A stretch of DNA of 7,837 nt from Parvibaculum sp. (GTDB lineage Bacteria; Pseudomonadota; Alphaproteobacteria; Parvibaculales; Parvibaculaceae), in assembly GCA_014359855.1 (NCBI GenBank), contig JACIYQ010000351.1, positions 1 through 7,837 on the forward strand. The letters run 5' to 3'. The translations under genes were made by a program, and so were the position numbers. Positions 1 through 6,378 of this stretch are shown here, in pieces (within the stretch, counting starts at the first letter, position 1; every line of letters begins with the position of its first letter). The notes under the pieces were generated by a model, which saw nothing but the letters and a program-made list of their open reading frames with translations, was not told the origin of the DNA and ran no database searches.

Positions 1-56
1 AAGGGTTGGATCACGGACCATTCGAAATCAGTCAGTTCATAGCGACGACGGCTCAT
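1..56 (-). CDS. IS5-family transposase, N-terminal fragment (continues beyond left edge)
   Basis: Reading leftward from the ATG at 56-54, the first 18 codons give MSRRRYELTDFEWSVIQP. This closely resembles the conserved N-terminus of small IS5-family (IS427-type) DDE transposases, which open with a Y-E-L-T-D-x-E-W motif ahead of the first helix. A strong Shine-Dalgarno sequence, GAGGAGG (61-67 on the plus strand as cctcctc), lies 4 bases upstream and supports this start. The catalytic DDE region would lie outside the window, so whether the element is intact cannot be judged. The fragment is short, but the motif is distinctive. Confidence 0.8.
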   Translation of the reverse strand, partial: MSRRRYELTDFEWSVIQP

Positions 57-120
57 CGTTCCTCCTCAATCCTGAGAACAAACGTGAATCACAAAACCTG
101 CGTCAAGGGAATCTAATCCC
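1..120 (-). mobile_element. End of an IS5-family insertion sequence (partial, cut by window edge)
   Basis: This is the 5' end of an insertion sequence reading leftward out of the window. It holds the start of a transposase gene (1-56), its leader, and a probable terminal inverted repeat. Read on the minus strand, the presumed terminus near 107-120 begins GGGATTAGATTCCC, with GGGA and TCCC arms. The end is uncertain by a few bases: IS5 elements of the IS427 group often duplicate short T/A-rich targets, and the TTTTA at 121-125 could hold such a duplication. The other end lies outside the window, so neither repeat matching nor target duplication can be tested. The family call rests on the transposase N-terminus; the boundary is inferred. 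Confidence 0.7.
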
Positions 121-124
121 TTTT

Positions 125-988
125 ATGAGTTTACGGCCTAGCAAAGTGGCATATAGCTACACGCTACTTCGATATGTTCACGACGTATTGACTGGTGAAT
201 TCATCAACGTTGGCGTCGTCCTTTTTGTGCCGTCCACAGGTCAGATACTCCACAAAACTCGCGCAACCATCGGACGTCTTAAAGGTGCTTTCCCCGACCT
301 TGATCGCGGTGCTTTTACTTTATCTATGCAGGCGGTACGTCGGGGGCTCCAGAGAGTTGCAAAGAAAGAAAGAGAATCTGGTTTTCTACTGAGCGAAGGA
401 GATGCTGCATCTGTCGCGCGCAAAGCATTGCCCTCAGACGACAGTTCATTGCAATGGTCCGCTTGCGGCACGGGACTTACAAACGATCCTCAAGAGGCAC
501 TAGAGCGTCTGTTCGAGCGTTTTATCTCACGATATGACACCCATTCACGCGCTCGCAAAACCGATGACGACGTATGGCGTCCAGTAAGACAACAACTGGA
601 AGCGCGCAATCTCGCTCAACGCCTTCAAGAAAAATCAATTCGTGGTGGATTGGACGACATCGTATTCAAACACGCGTGGAAGAACGGTCAATGGCATGTC
701 TACGAGCCGCTTTCATTTGATCTTGTTGACGCTGATGGCATCAAAGGCAAGGCTAGAGAGTGGCTAGGCCATCTATCGGCCGTCGTTGCAGACGGAACGG
801 CTGAACGATTCAAACCGCACTTCATCGTCGGTGCCCCTACGAATCCGGCGTTGAACAGCGCCTATCGTACTGCCATCGCGATCTTGGAAAAGGCACCAAA
901 TAGCCCTGAAATTTTCGAGGAAGCGCAATTGGAACTACTAGTCGACCAAATCGAGGATGAGGTCAGGTCTCACGACGTGAGCCTATAA
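125..988 (+). CDS. DUF3037 domain protein of unknown function
   Basis: The 287-residue protein opens with a motif typical of DUF3037: aromatic-rich AYSYTLLRYVHD (residues 9-20), then TGEFINVGVVLFVP (about 23-36). No biochemical activity is established for the family and none is proposed here. No signal peptide or membrane segment is seen, so it is probably cytoplasmic. In other genomes DUF3037 genes are, from memory, often next to a HipA-like kinase gene; no such partner is visible here. The ATG lies about 4 bp beyond the IS end, and the preceding bases (CTAATCCCTTTT) contain no Shine-Dalgarno-like sequence, so expression may have been altered by the insertion. The gene is only about 52% GC in a hand-counted stretch (181-240), unlike its neighbours, which points to horizontal acquisition. 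It converges on the desaturase gene with 28 bp between stop codons. The N-terminal motif seems complete, so the protein is probably not truncated. Confidence 0.8.
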   Translation: MSLRPSKVAYSYTLLRYVHDVLTGEFINVGVVLFVPSTGQILHKTRATIGRLKGAFPDLDRGAFTLSMQAVRRGLQRVAKKERESGFLLSEGDAASVARKALPSDDSSLQWSACGTGLTNDPQEALERLFERFISRYDTHSRARKTDDDVWRPVRQQLEARNLAQRLQEKSIRGGLDDIVFKHAWKNGQWHVYEPLSFDLVDADGIKGKAREWLGHLSAVVADGTAERFKPHFIVGAPTNPALNSAYRTAIAILEKAPNSPEIFEEAQLELLVDQIEDEVRSHDVSL

Positions 989-1016
989 AATCCATCCGAA
1001 GGCACCTCCAATCCGG

Positions 1017-2069
1017 CTAGTTAGAAGCTGATACCTGTTCCTTTTCTTTCTCACGTAGAGAGGCAGCGTTCCTCTCCGCCGTCCTCGCCGTCCGCGCGCC
1101 CGGCGCGATACCGGCGACGGGCGCGGCCCCGCCCCGCGCGGGCTTCCGGTCCCAGGCATGCGTCCAGTCGTGGATCGCCGCCCCCTCCGCCTCGAGGATC
1201 GGCCGCATCTCATGGAAGGCAAGGCCGATCCGGTGGAACGGGATGCGCGGGAAGAGGTGATGGATCAGGTGATAGGTCTGATACATGTCGAGCACCGTCA
1301 CCAGCCGGTGAATGGCGCGTGGCAGCAGGAAGACGCCGGAATCCGTGTAGCGCTCCTGCGACAGGTGCGGCCGGTGCGGCAGATAGTTGAAGATAAGCCC
1401 GATCAGCGCGACGTTGAGAAAGGTCGGCGCGATCCAGAGCATCGCCATCTCGACGCCGAAGCCATAGACGAAGCCCACGGCGAGCAGGCTCCAGGCCGTG
1501 AAGTGATGCGCGCCTGCAATGAGATAGGGCCGCCGGAGCGCCTTGTCCTTCCACATCCCCATCCGCGTCATCATGTAGACGTAGTGAGGCGTCTGCGTGA
1601 AGAAGCGCAGGACGAGGAAAAGCGGGTTGCGCCCGCTGCACCATGTGTCGGGATCGCGCTCGAAATCGTTGGTATAGCGATGATGAGCGAGATGCATCAC
1701 GTCGTAGCCGCGATAGGGGATGAGCGTCAGGATGCCGCCGATCCAGGCGAGCAGGTCGTTCAGCCATTTGAAGCGCTTGTTATCGCCGCAGATCCCGTCG
1801 TGGATGCCGTCATGCACGGCCATGAACTGCATCAGCAGGAGATAGCCGTTGACGAACATGGCGACCCACATGGGCCAGAGCCCGGTGAGCGCCGCGGCGC
1901 TGGAAACGGCAAGCCCCACAAGAGAGCCGAGCGAGGCGAAAACGGTCGGCCAGGCGACGTGCCCCATATGCCGCCGCGCGATGGCAAGAGCCGCGCGATG
2001 GTTCTCCGCGCTCGTGCGCGCGGGCCGCGAGCTCTCAGGGCTCAGATCGCTCAGATGGTCGACGGACAT
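1017..2069 (-). CDS. Membrane fatty acid desaturase / carotenoid hydroxylase-like di-iron protein
   Basis: A 350-residue integral membrane protein of the fatty acid desaturase superfamily, which uses a His-ligated di-iron centre to introduce double bonds or hydroxyl groups into lipids. Visible histidine boxes are HDGIH (86-90), HLAHH (126-130) and HLIHH (267-271), with PHRPH (231-235) as a possible extra ligand region. Hydrophobic segments lie at about 40-62, 66-84, 104-118, 192-213 and 215-230. The third box starts with His where many acyl desaturases have Gln (QxxHH), and the following LFPRIPFHR resembles beta-carotene hydroxylase-like members, so substrate is open. The ATG at 2069 is preceded by a modest GGGGG tract. 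The last 17 or so codons (about 1020-1070) are much less GC-rich than those before them and may come from the adjacent foreign segment, giving an unusual charged tail (LREKEKEQ). The gene is 82 bp downstream of the kinase-like gene and may have its own promoter. Confidence 0.85.
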   Translation of the reverse strand: MSVDHLSDLSPESSRPARTSAENHRAALAIARRHMGHVAWPTVFASLGSLVGLAVSSAAALTGLWPMWVAMFVNGYLLLMQFMAVHDGIHDGICGDNKRFKWLNDLLAWIGGILTLIPYRGYDVMHLAHHRYTNDFERDPDTWCSGRNPLFLVLRFFTQTPHYVYMMTRMGMWKDKALRRPYLIAGAHHFTAWSLLAVGFVYGFGVEMAMLWIAPTFLNVALIGLIFNYLPHRPHLSQERYTDSGVFLLPRAIHRLVTVLDMYQTYHLIHHLFPRIPFHRIGLAFHEMRPILEAEGAAIHDWTHAWDRKPARGGAAPVAGIAPGARTARTAERNAASLREKEKEQVSASN

Positions 2070-2092
2070 CGTTCGGGCCCCCGCTTCAGCGT

Positions 2093-2121
2093 TTCATACC
2101 GGCACAAAATACACCCGCCAA
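2093..2121 (-). promoter_or_regulatory. Candidate sigma-70-type promoter for the desaturase gene
   Basis: On the minus strand, TTGGCG (2121-2116) and TATGAA (2098-2093) are separated by 17 bases, matching housekeeping promoter spacing. The -10 element ends 23 bases before the desaturase ATG. It falls in the only larger gap of the downstream group. Matches are partial (-35 TTGGCG versus TTGACA) and alphaproteobacterial promoters are degenerate, so this is a candidate only. Confidence 0.35.
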
Positions 2122-2128
2122 CGGGGTG
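2105..2128 (-). terminator. Weak terminator-like hairpin after the P-loop kinase-like gene
   Basis: Read on the minus strand, CACCC (2128-2124) can pair with GGGTG (2116-2112) around a 7-base loop, followed by the T-rich TATTTTG (2111-2105). It lies 23 bp downstream of the stop codon at 2152. The stem is only 5 bp and the T tract is short and interrupted. It overlaps the -35 element of the candidate desaturase promoter, so it may be chance or a leaky terminator separating the two genes. Confidence 0.25.
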
Positions 2129-2151
2129 AAACCAGTATTGCATCGCAGCTT

Positions 2152-2658
2152 TCATGCCATGCGCGGCAATGAGTCCACCAATTCCATGAGGCAATCCGCG
2201 GGTTCCCGCCCTGCCGTATCGATCAGGATGCGATCATTTGTCCAAGGCTCGTATTCGCGCGCCTCGACATCGGCCCATTTTGGCTGCACGAGCCCCTCGA
2301 TGTCGCTCGCCCGCGTTTCGACCCGGCGGCGATGCTCGGCGGCATCCGAACAGACGACTTCCACGTCGGCGAAAGATGCTCCGGCCCGCCGCGCCGTCAC
2401 GCGCCAGGCCTTACGCGTGAGTTCGATCGGATTGACCGAATCCGCGACCACGATGCGCCCGAGCTTCAGATTGTCGCCCGCGATCGCCATCGCCGCCGCA
2501 TAGCCGGCATCGTCCACAGGGTCCAGCATGAGGCGCGAGCGCTTCAGCGCCTGTTCGATGGTGTCGATGCGGAGATAGATGCCACCGGTTTGCGTGGCAA
2601 GCGCGCGGCCCAGCGTCGTCTTTCGCGCGCCCGGAAGCCCCGAAAGGATGATGAGCAT
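2152..2658 (-). CDS. Small P-loop ATPase/kinase-like protein (AAA_33 type)
   Basis: A 168-residue soluble protein of the P-loop NTPase fold resembling the zeta-toxin/gluconokinase-like AAA_33 group, which are usually small-molecule or nucleotide kinases; substrate unknown. The N-terminal strand MLIILSG leads into a Walker A loop, GLPGARKTT (residues 7-15). Further along are YLRIDTIEQAL (28-38), typical of the group after the P-loop helix, and a strand-plus-acidic segment IVVADSVNP (69-77). Position 12 is Arg where Walker A normally has Gly (GxxxxGK[ST]), while Lys13 and Thr14 remain. This could weaken nucleotide binding or be a tolerated variant. The start is well supported: AAGGAGG at 2669-2663 lies 4 bases before the ATG. 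It follows cckA by 26 bp on the same strand and is probably co-transcribed, although no functional link to CckA is evident. Confidence 0.8.
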   Translation of the reverse strand: MLIILSGLPGARKTTLGRALATQTGGIYLRIDTIEQALKRSRLMLDPVDDAGYAAAMAIAGDNLKLGRIVVADSVNPIELTRKAWRVTARRAGASFADVEVVCSDAAEHRRRVETRASDIEGLVQPKWADVEAREYEPWTNDRILIDTAGREPADCLMELVDSLPRMA

Positions 2659-2662
2659 GGCG

Positions 2663-2669
2663 CCTCCTT
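2663..2669 (-). promoter_or_regulatory. Strong ribosome binding site of the P-loop kinase-like gene
   Basis: The minus-strand sequence AAGGAGG matches the 16S rRNA anti-Shine-Dalgarno almost perfectly and is 4 bases from the ATG at 2658. It fixes the start codon and suggests efficient independent translation although cckA ends only 16 bases further upstream. Confidence 0.7.
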
Positions 2670-2684
2670 ACGCGAGCCCGCCCT

Positions 2685-5207
2685 TCATTTGCTGCTGTCC
2701 ATGACTTCCTTCACGGCGGCGGCAAGCTGCTTCAGGGAGAAGGGCTTCGGCAGGAAATGGAAATCCTGATCGGGATCGAGATTCTTCGCAAAGGCGTCTT
2801 CGGCATAGCCCGAGACGAAGATGATCGGTACGCCCGGCAGCAGGCCTTTCAGCTCCTTCGCCATGGTCGGCCCGTCCATGTTGGGCATGACGACGTCCGA
2901 GACGACGAGGTCGATGCGGCCTTCATGTCCGCGCACGACGTCGAGCGCCACCTCGCCGCTTTCGGCCTGCAACACTTCGTATCCACGCGTGCCGAGCGCC
3001 CGCGCGGCGAAGGTGCGCACGGCGTCCTCGTCCTCGACGAGGAGAATGGTGCCCTTGCCGGTCAGGTCCGTCGCTTCCGGCACTGCGGCGACGGTTGCGG
3101 CTTCCGCCGCCTTGTCGGCCGCCGTCTCGATGTAACGCGGCAGATAGATGCGGAAGGTCGTCCCCTTCCCTATCGTCGAATAGGGGAAGACGAAGCCGCC
3201 GGTCTGCTTGATGATGCCGTAGACGGTGGAAAGGCCGAGCCCCGTCCCCTTGGAAGGGTCCTTCGTCGTGAAGAAGGGCTCGAAGATCTTGCCGAGATTT
3301 TCCTTCGGAATGCCGGTACCCGTATCGCCCACCTCAATCAGCACATATTCGCCGTGCGGCATCAGCGGATGATCGAGCGCCCGGCTGTCCGCCTCCGATA
3401 CGTTGGCCGTGCGGATGGTGAGCCGCCCGCCATCCGGCATCGCATCGCGCGCATTGACGGCGAGATTGATGATCACCTGTTCGAGCTGGTTCTGGTCGAC
3501 CTTCACGAGGCCAAGCTCTCGCCCGTGAACGATCTTGAGTTCGACCTTCTCGGTCAGGAGCCGCGCGAGCAGGTTCTGCAGTTCCGCCAGAGCGTCGGTC
3601 AGCGAAAGAATCTTGGGCCGCAGCGTCTGCCGCCGCGAAAAAGCGAGAAGCTGCCGCGTCAGGTTGGCGGCGCGGTTCGCGTTCTGCTTGATCTGCACGA
3701 CGTCGGCGAAGGAAGGATCGCCCGCCTGGTGCCGCGCCAGCAACAGGTCGCAGAAGCCGATGATCGCGGTGAGAAGATTGTTGAAGTCGTGCGCCACGCC
3801 GCCCGCGAGCTGGCCCACCGCCTGCATCTTCTGCGACTGCGCGAATTGCAGCTCCAGCGACTTCTGCTCCGTCGCATCGATCAAGTAGACCACGATGCCC
3901 GCCCCCGCGCCCGTGTCCACGCGCGAGGCGTAAAGCTGACCGACGCGATCCGGGCTGCGCGCAAGCCGCACGTCTATGGGCGCTGCCGGGAATCGCCCCC
4001 CACGCGCATTCGCGACCGCCTCGTCGACCGCCGGGCGGTCTTCCTCGAGAAGGAGCGAGGTCAATTGCGTCCCCCGCTCCACGCCGTCCCCCACATAGGC
4101 GACGAAGGAACGGTTCGCATTGTCGATCCGGCCGTCGGCATCGATGGTCGCAATACCGATCGGCGCGTTGTTAAAGAAGCGGGCGAAACGCATTTCCGCG
4201 TCCCGCGCTGTCTCCTCCGCCTTGTCGCCAGTTGTCCGGGTCAGCACCAGCGCAAAGACACGCGGCGGCCGCTTGCCGGTCGACGGAACGCGCGACCGAA
4301 GAATGCGAACGGGGATTGCCTTGCCGTCGGCCCCCTTGAGATCGACATCGAGCGGCGGCAGGCTCTCTTCGCCGCCCGCCCCGCCCTCCGCCAGCGCCGG
4401 CACTTCGCCGAGCACCAGTTCAGAGAGCTTCGTCTTCCGTTCGGTCAGCCTTTCGGGAACCACACCGAGCCAGGAGGCAAGCCGGGCGTTCATGAAGACG
4501 AGCCCGCCCTCCTCGTCGGTCGCGAAGAAACCGAATGGCGCATGTTCGATATAGGAAAGAGAACGCAAATGCGTGCGTTCGGCGGTTTCGGCCCGCTCGC
4601 GCTCATTCGTCATGTCGCGAAGAAGCCAGACCGCACCGCCCGAGGCCCCGCTGAGCGGACGAACCACCGCGCGGTAGGTGCGCTGCGCATTGGGCGGCCC
4701 GATGCGGACGTCTTCCTCGGCGGCAAATCCCGTCCGCGCCGCCTGCGCAAGCCGGAAAGAGACCTCCGCCCCCTCGCCCTGGCCCGAAAGCAACCGTTCG
4801 ACCGGAACGGTCCTGCCGCCGTCGAACCCGCCCGAGAGCGAGCGGTAGGCCTCGTTCGCGAAAAGCACCGCGCCGCGCCTGTCGGTCACATAGCAGGGAT
4901 CGGGCAACGCCGTCAGGGCATCCGCCGCGGCAAGCGGCGCACGGCTGAGCGTCTCGGAGCCGGTGCCGGAAAGACCGTAGAGAACGGCGGCGGCGATGGC
5001 GACGAGACCGAGCGCCGTAAGCGCCCCGGGCACGCCGAAAGCCTGCACGCCCAGCGTATCGAGGAGAGCCAGCACGAAACCGAGCGCAAGCGCGCCGATG
5101 ACGACCCAGCGGCGCGCAGGCAGCGACCATTGCGCATCCTCGTGCGCTGTGGCGGCATCGATGCCGTCCGCGCCGCTATCGGCAAGATCGGCCGGCGTCT
5201 CGGCCAT
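2685..5207 (-). CDS. cckA: Hybrid histidine kinase CckA, cell-cycle phosphorelay regulator
   Basis: The 840-residue protein has the full CckA plan. Two N-terminal transmembrane helices (about 33-50 and 60-78) are followed by three PAS-like domains (about 96-200, 213-325, 338-447). A HisKA domain has phospho-acceptor His473 in VAHDFNNLLT. The ATPase domain has N-box NLAVNARDAM (581-590), G1 DTGTGIP (628-634), FEPFFTTKD (642-650) and G2 GTGLGLS (654-660). A C-terminal receiver has an acidic pocket including Glu725 and Asp726, phospho-acceptor Asp771, Ser799 and Lys821. In Caulobacter, CckA passes phosphate through its own receiver and ChpT to CtrA and CpdR, and c-di-GMP switches it to phosphatase mode. 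All residues needed for kinase and relay function are visible. It is longer than the 691-residue Caulobacter protein, apparently because of an extra PAS region. AGGAG (5218-5214) 6 bases before the ATG supports the start. It lies 76 bp behind flhB on the same strand. Confidence 0.93.
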   Translation of the reverse strand: MAETPADLADSGADGIDAATAHEDAQWSLPARRWVVIGALALGFVLALLDTLGVQAFGVPGALTALGLVAIAAAVLYGLSGTGSETLSRAPLAAADALTALPDPCYVTDRRGAVLFANEAYRSLSGGFDGGRTVPVERLLSGQGEGAEVSFRLAQAARTGFAAEEDVRIGPPNAQRTYRAVVRPLSGASGGAVWLLRDMTNERERAETAERTHLRSLSYIEHAPFGFFATDEEGGLVFMNARLASWLGVVPERLTERKTKLSELVLGEVPALAEGGAGGEESLPPLDVDLKGADGKAIPVRILRSRVPSTGKRPPRVFALVLTRTTGDKAEETARDAEMRFARFFNNAPIGIATIDADGRIDNANRSFVAYVGDGVERGTQLTSLLLEEDRPAVDEAVANARGGRFPAAPIDVRLARSPDRVGQLYASRVDTGAGAGIVVYLIDATEQKSLELQFAQSQKMQAVGQLAGGVAHDFNNLLTAIIGFCDLLLARHQAGDPSFADVVQIKQNANRAANLTRQLLAFSRRQTLRPKILSLTDALAELQNLLARLLTEKVELKIVHGRELGLVKVDQNQLEQVIINLAVNARDAMPDGGRLTIRTANVSEADSRALDHPLMPHGEYVLIEVGDTGTGIPKENLGKIFEPFFTTKDPSKGTGLGLSTVYGIIKQTGGFVFPYSTIGKGTTFRIYLPRYIETAADKAAEAATVAAVPEATDLTGKGTILLVEDEDAVRTFAARALGTRGYEVLQAESGEVALDVVRGHEGRIDLVVSDVVMPNMDGPTMAKELKGLLPGVPIIFVSGYAEDAFAKNLDPDQDFHFLPKPFSLKQLAAAVKEVMDSSK

Positions 5208-5283
5208 GTCCTACTCCTGCTGTGCCCGCCCCTCCGGCATGCGGGAACTCCGCGCCGGCGCACATCCCCTCACCCCGGCCGAA

Positions 5284-6363
5284 TCATCTCCGGCCGCTTC
5301 GGCTCATCTTAGCCTTAAGACGCATGACATAGCCAATAACCTCCGCCACCGCCTTGTAGTGCTCGGGCTTGATCTCTTCGTCGATCTGGACGGTCGCATG
5401 GAGCGCGCGGGCAAGCGGCGGATTTTCGATAATTGGAATGTCGTGTTCCTGGCCGACCTCGCGGATCCTGAAGGCAACGGCATCGACGCCCTTGGCCACC
5501 ACGACCGGCGCGCCCATGCCCTGCTCGTATTTGAGGGCCACGGCATAATGGGTCGGGTTGGTGATGATGACGGTGGCGGTCGGCACGGCGGCCATCATCC
5601 GCTTGCGGCCGCGCTCCACGCGGATCTGGCGCAGTTTCGCCTTCACCGTCGGATCGCCTTCCATCTGCTTGTATTCGTCCTTCACTTCCTGGACGGACAT
5701 GCGCTGCTTCTTCATCCATTGCATCCGCTCGAACAGGTAGTCGAGCGCGGCAACGATGGTCATGACCGCGATCACGCCCGCAAACATCTTGAGCGCCATG
5801 GCCTGAACGAGCGGCAGGAGCTGCGCGATATCCCAGGTCATCATCAGCGCAAGCCGGTCGCGCTCCGGCCAGACGATCAGGAAAGAGACCGTGCCCACCA
5901 CGCAGAGCTTCACGATGCCCTTCGCAAGGTTCATCAGGCTCTTCGGCCCGAAGAGGCGCTTCATTCCTTCCTTCGGTGAAATCTTGGAGAGCTTCGGCTT
6001 CATGTTCTCGGCCGTAAAGACCGGCGCGTTCTGGATAAGATGACCGAAAAGCGCCGCACCGACGAGAATGGCAAGCGGTGCAATCACCGCGCCGAAGGCG
6101 TCCCGCCCGATCGCAAGCCATATGCGTCTCAGGTGCTCGGAGTCCATCGGGATCGTATCGGGCTGCGCCAGAAAGACCTTGAGGGAGCCCGCGAGCGAAC
6201 TCGCGGTCGAGGGCGCAAGAAGCGCTATGGCGACGGCCCCGCCCATCATCACGAACCAGGTGCTGATCTCCTGGCTCTTGACGACGTCGCCCTTCTTCTG
6301 GGCTTCGTCCAGTTTTCGTTGTGTTGGTTCTTCTGTTTTTTCTGAATCGTCCTGGTCCGACAC
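5284..6363 (-). CDS. flhB: Flagellar export gate protein FlhB (autocleaving substrate-specificity switch)
   Basis: FlhB is an inner-membrane part of the flagellar type III export gate; its cytoplasmic domain switches export from rod/hook to filament substrates after self-cleavage. The 359-residue protein shows the conserved N-terminus (EEPTQRKLDEAQKKGD, 11-26) and four hydrophobic segments (about 34-54, 88-110, 146-166, 183-207). It then has a basic linker and the autocleavage motif NPTH at 269-272, with cleavage expected between Asn269 and Pro270. The C-terminal domain has the usual VVAKGVD (287-293) and IIENPPLAR (311-319) stretches. The start codon is GTG (6363-6361), not ATG; it is supported by GGGGAGA 7 bases upstream and by alignment of MSDQDDSEKTEEPT with FlhB N-termini. 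The first codons are notably A-rich compared with the rest. It begins 15 bp after fliR. Confidence 0.96.
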   Translation of the reverse strand: MSDQDDSEKTEEPTQRKLDEAQKKGDVVKSQEISTWFVMMGGAVAIALLAPSTASSLAGSLKVFLAQPDTIPMDSEHLRRIWLAIGRDAFGAVIAPLAILVGAALFGHLIQNAPVFTAENMKPKLSKISPKEGMKRLFGPKSLMNLAKGIVKLCVVGTVSFLIVWPERDRLALMMTWDIAQLLPLVQAMALKMFAGVIAVMTIVAALDYLFERMQWMKKQRMSVQEVKDEYKQMEGDPTVKAKLRQIRVERGRKRMMAAVPTATVIITNPTHYAVALKYEQGMGAPVVVAKGVDAVAFRIREVGQEHDIPIIENPPLARALHATVQIDEEIKPEHYKAVAEVIGYVMRLKAKMSRSGRR

Positions 6364-6370
6364 GGCGCGC

Positions 6371-6377
6371 TCTCCCC
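6371..6377 (-). promoter_or_regulatory. Ribosome binding site fixing the GTG start of flhB
   Basis: Minus-strand GGGGAGA begins within 2 bases of the fliR TAG stop and is 7 bases from the GTG at 6363. It supports GTG as the true flhB start and places the site within reach of ribosomes terminating on fliR, suggesting translational coupling. Confidence 0.6.
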
Positions 6378-6378
6378 G

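Noticed and set aside
107..120. The GGGA...TCCC sequence as a transcriptional operator
   Set aside because: The arms are only 4 bp and its position at the IS end is better explained as part of the terminal inverted repeat.
989..1016. Shared bidirectional terminator between the convergent DUF3037 and desaturase genes
   Set aside because: The 28-bp gap has no convincing stem-loop or T tract on either strand.
1158..2129. 323-codon plus-strand frame opposite the desaturase
   Set aside because: It is an antisense shadow of a gene with three clear histidine boxes; composition is atypical and no motif is visible.
5208..5283. Search for a CtrA box (TTAA-N7-TTAA) in the flhB-cckA gap
   Set aside because: No TTAA pair is present in this GC-rich gap; small inverted repeats around CGCCGGCGC and GCATGC are short and lack a T tract, so no promoter or terminator is called.
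5281..5285. GANTC (GAATC) site at the flhB end, about 75 bp upstream of cckA, as a CcrM-dependent control site
   Set aside because: A single GANTC is expected by chance every few hundred bases at this composition, and no other promoter signal supports it.
2757..5312. 851-codon open frame on the plus strand opposite cckA
   Set aside because: It mirrors a strongly supported CckA gene, is rich in Arg/His/Pro as expected for an antisense frame of GC-rich DNA, and shows no recognisable domain.
4996..5979. 327-codon plus-strand frame spanning the cckA/flhB junction
   Set aside because: It crosses two well-supported minus-strand genes and has the low-complexity His/Arg/Leu composition of a shadow frame.
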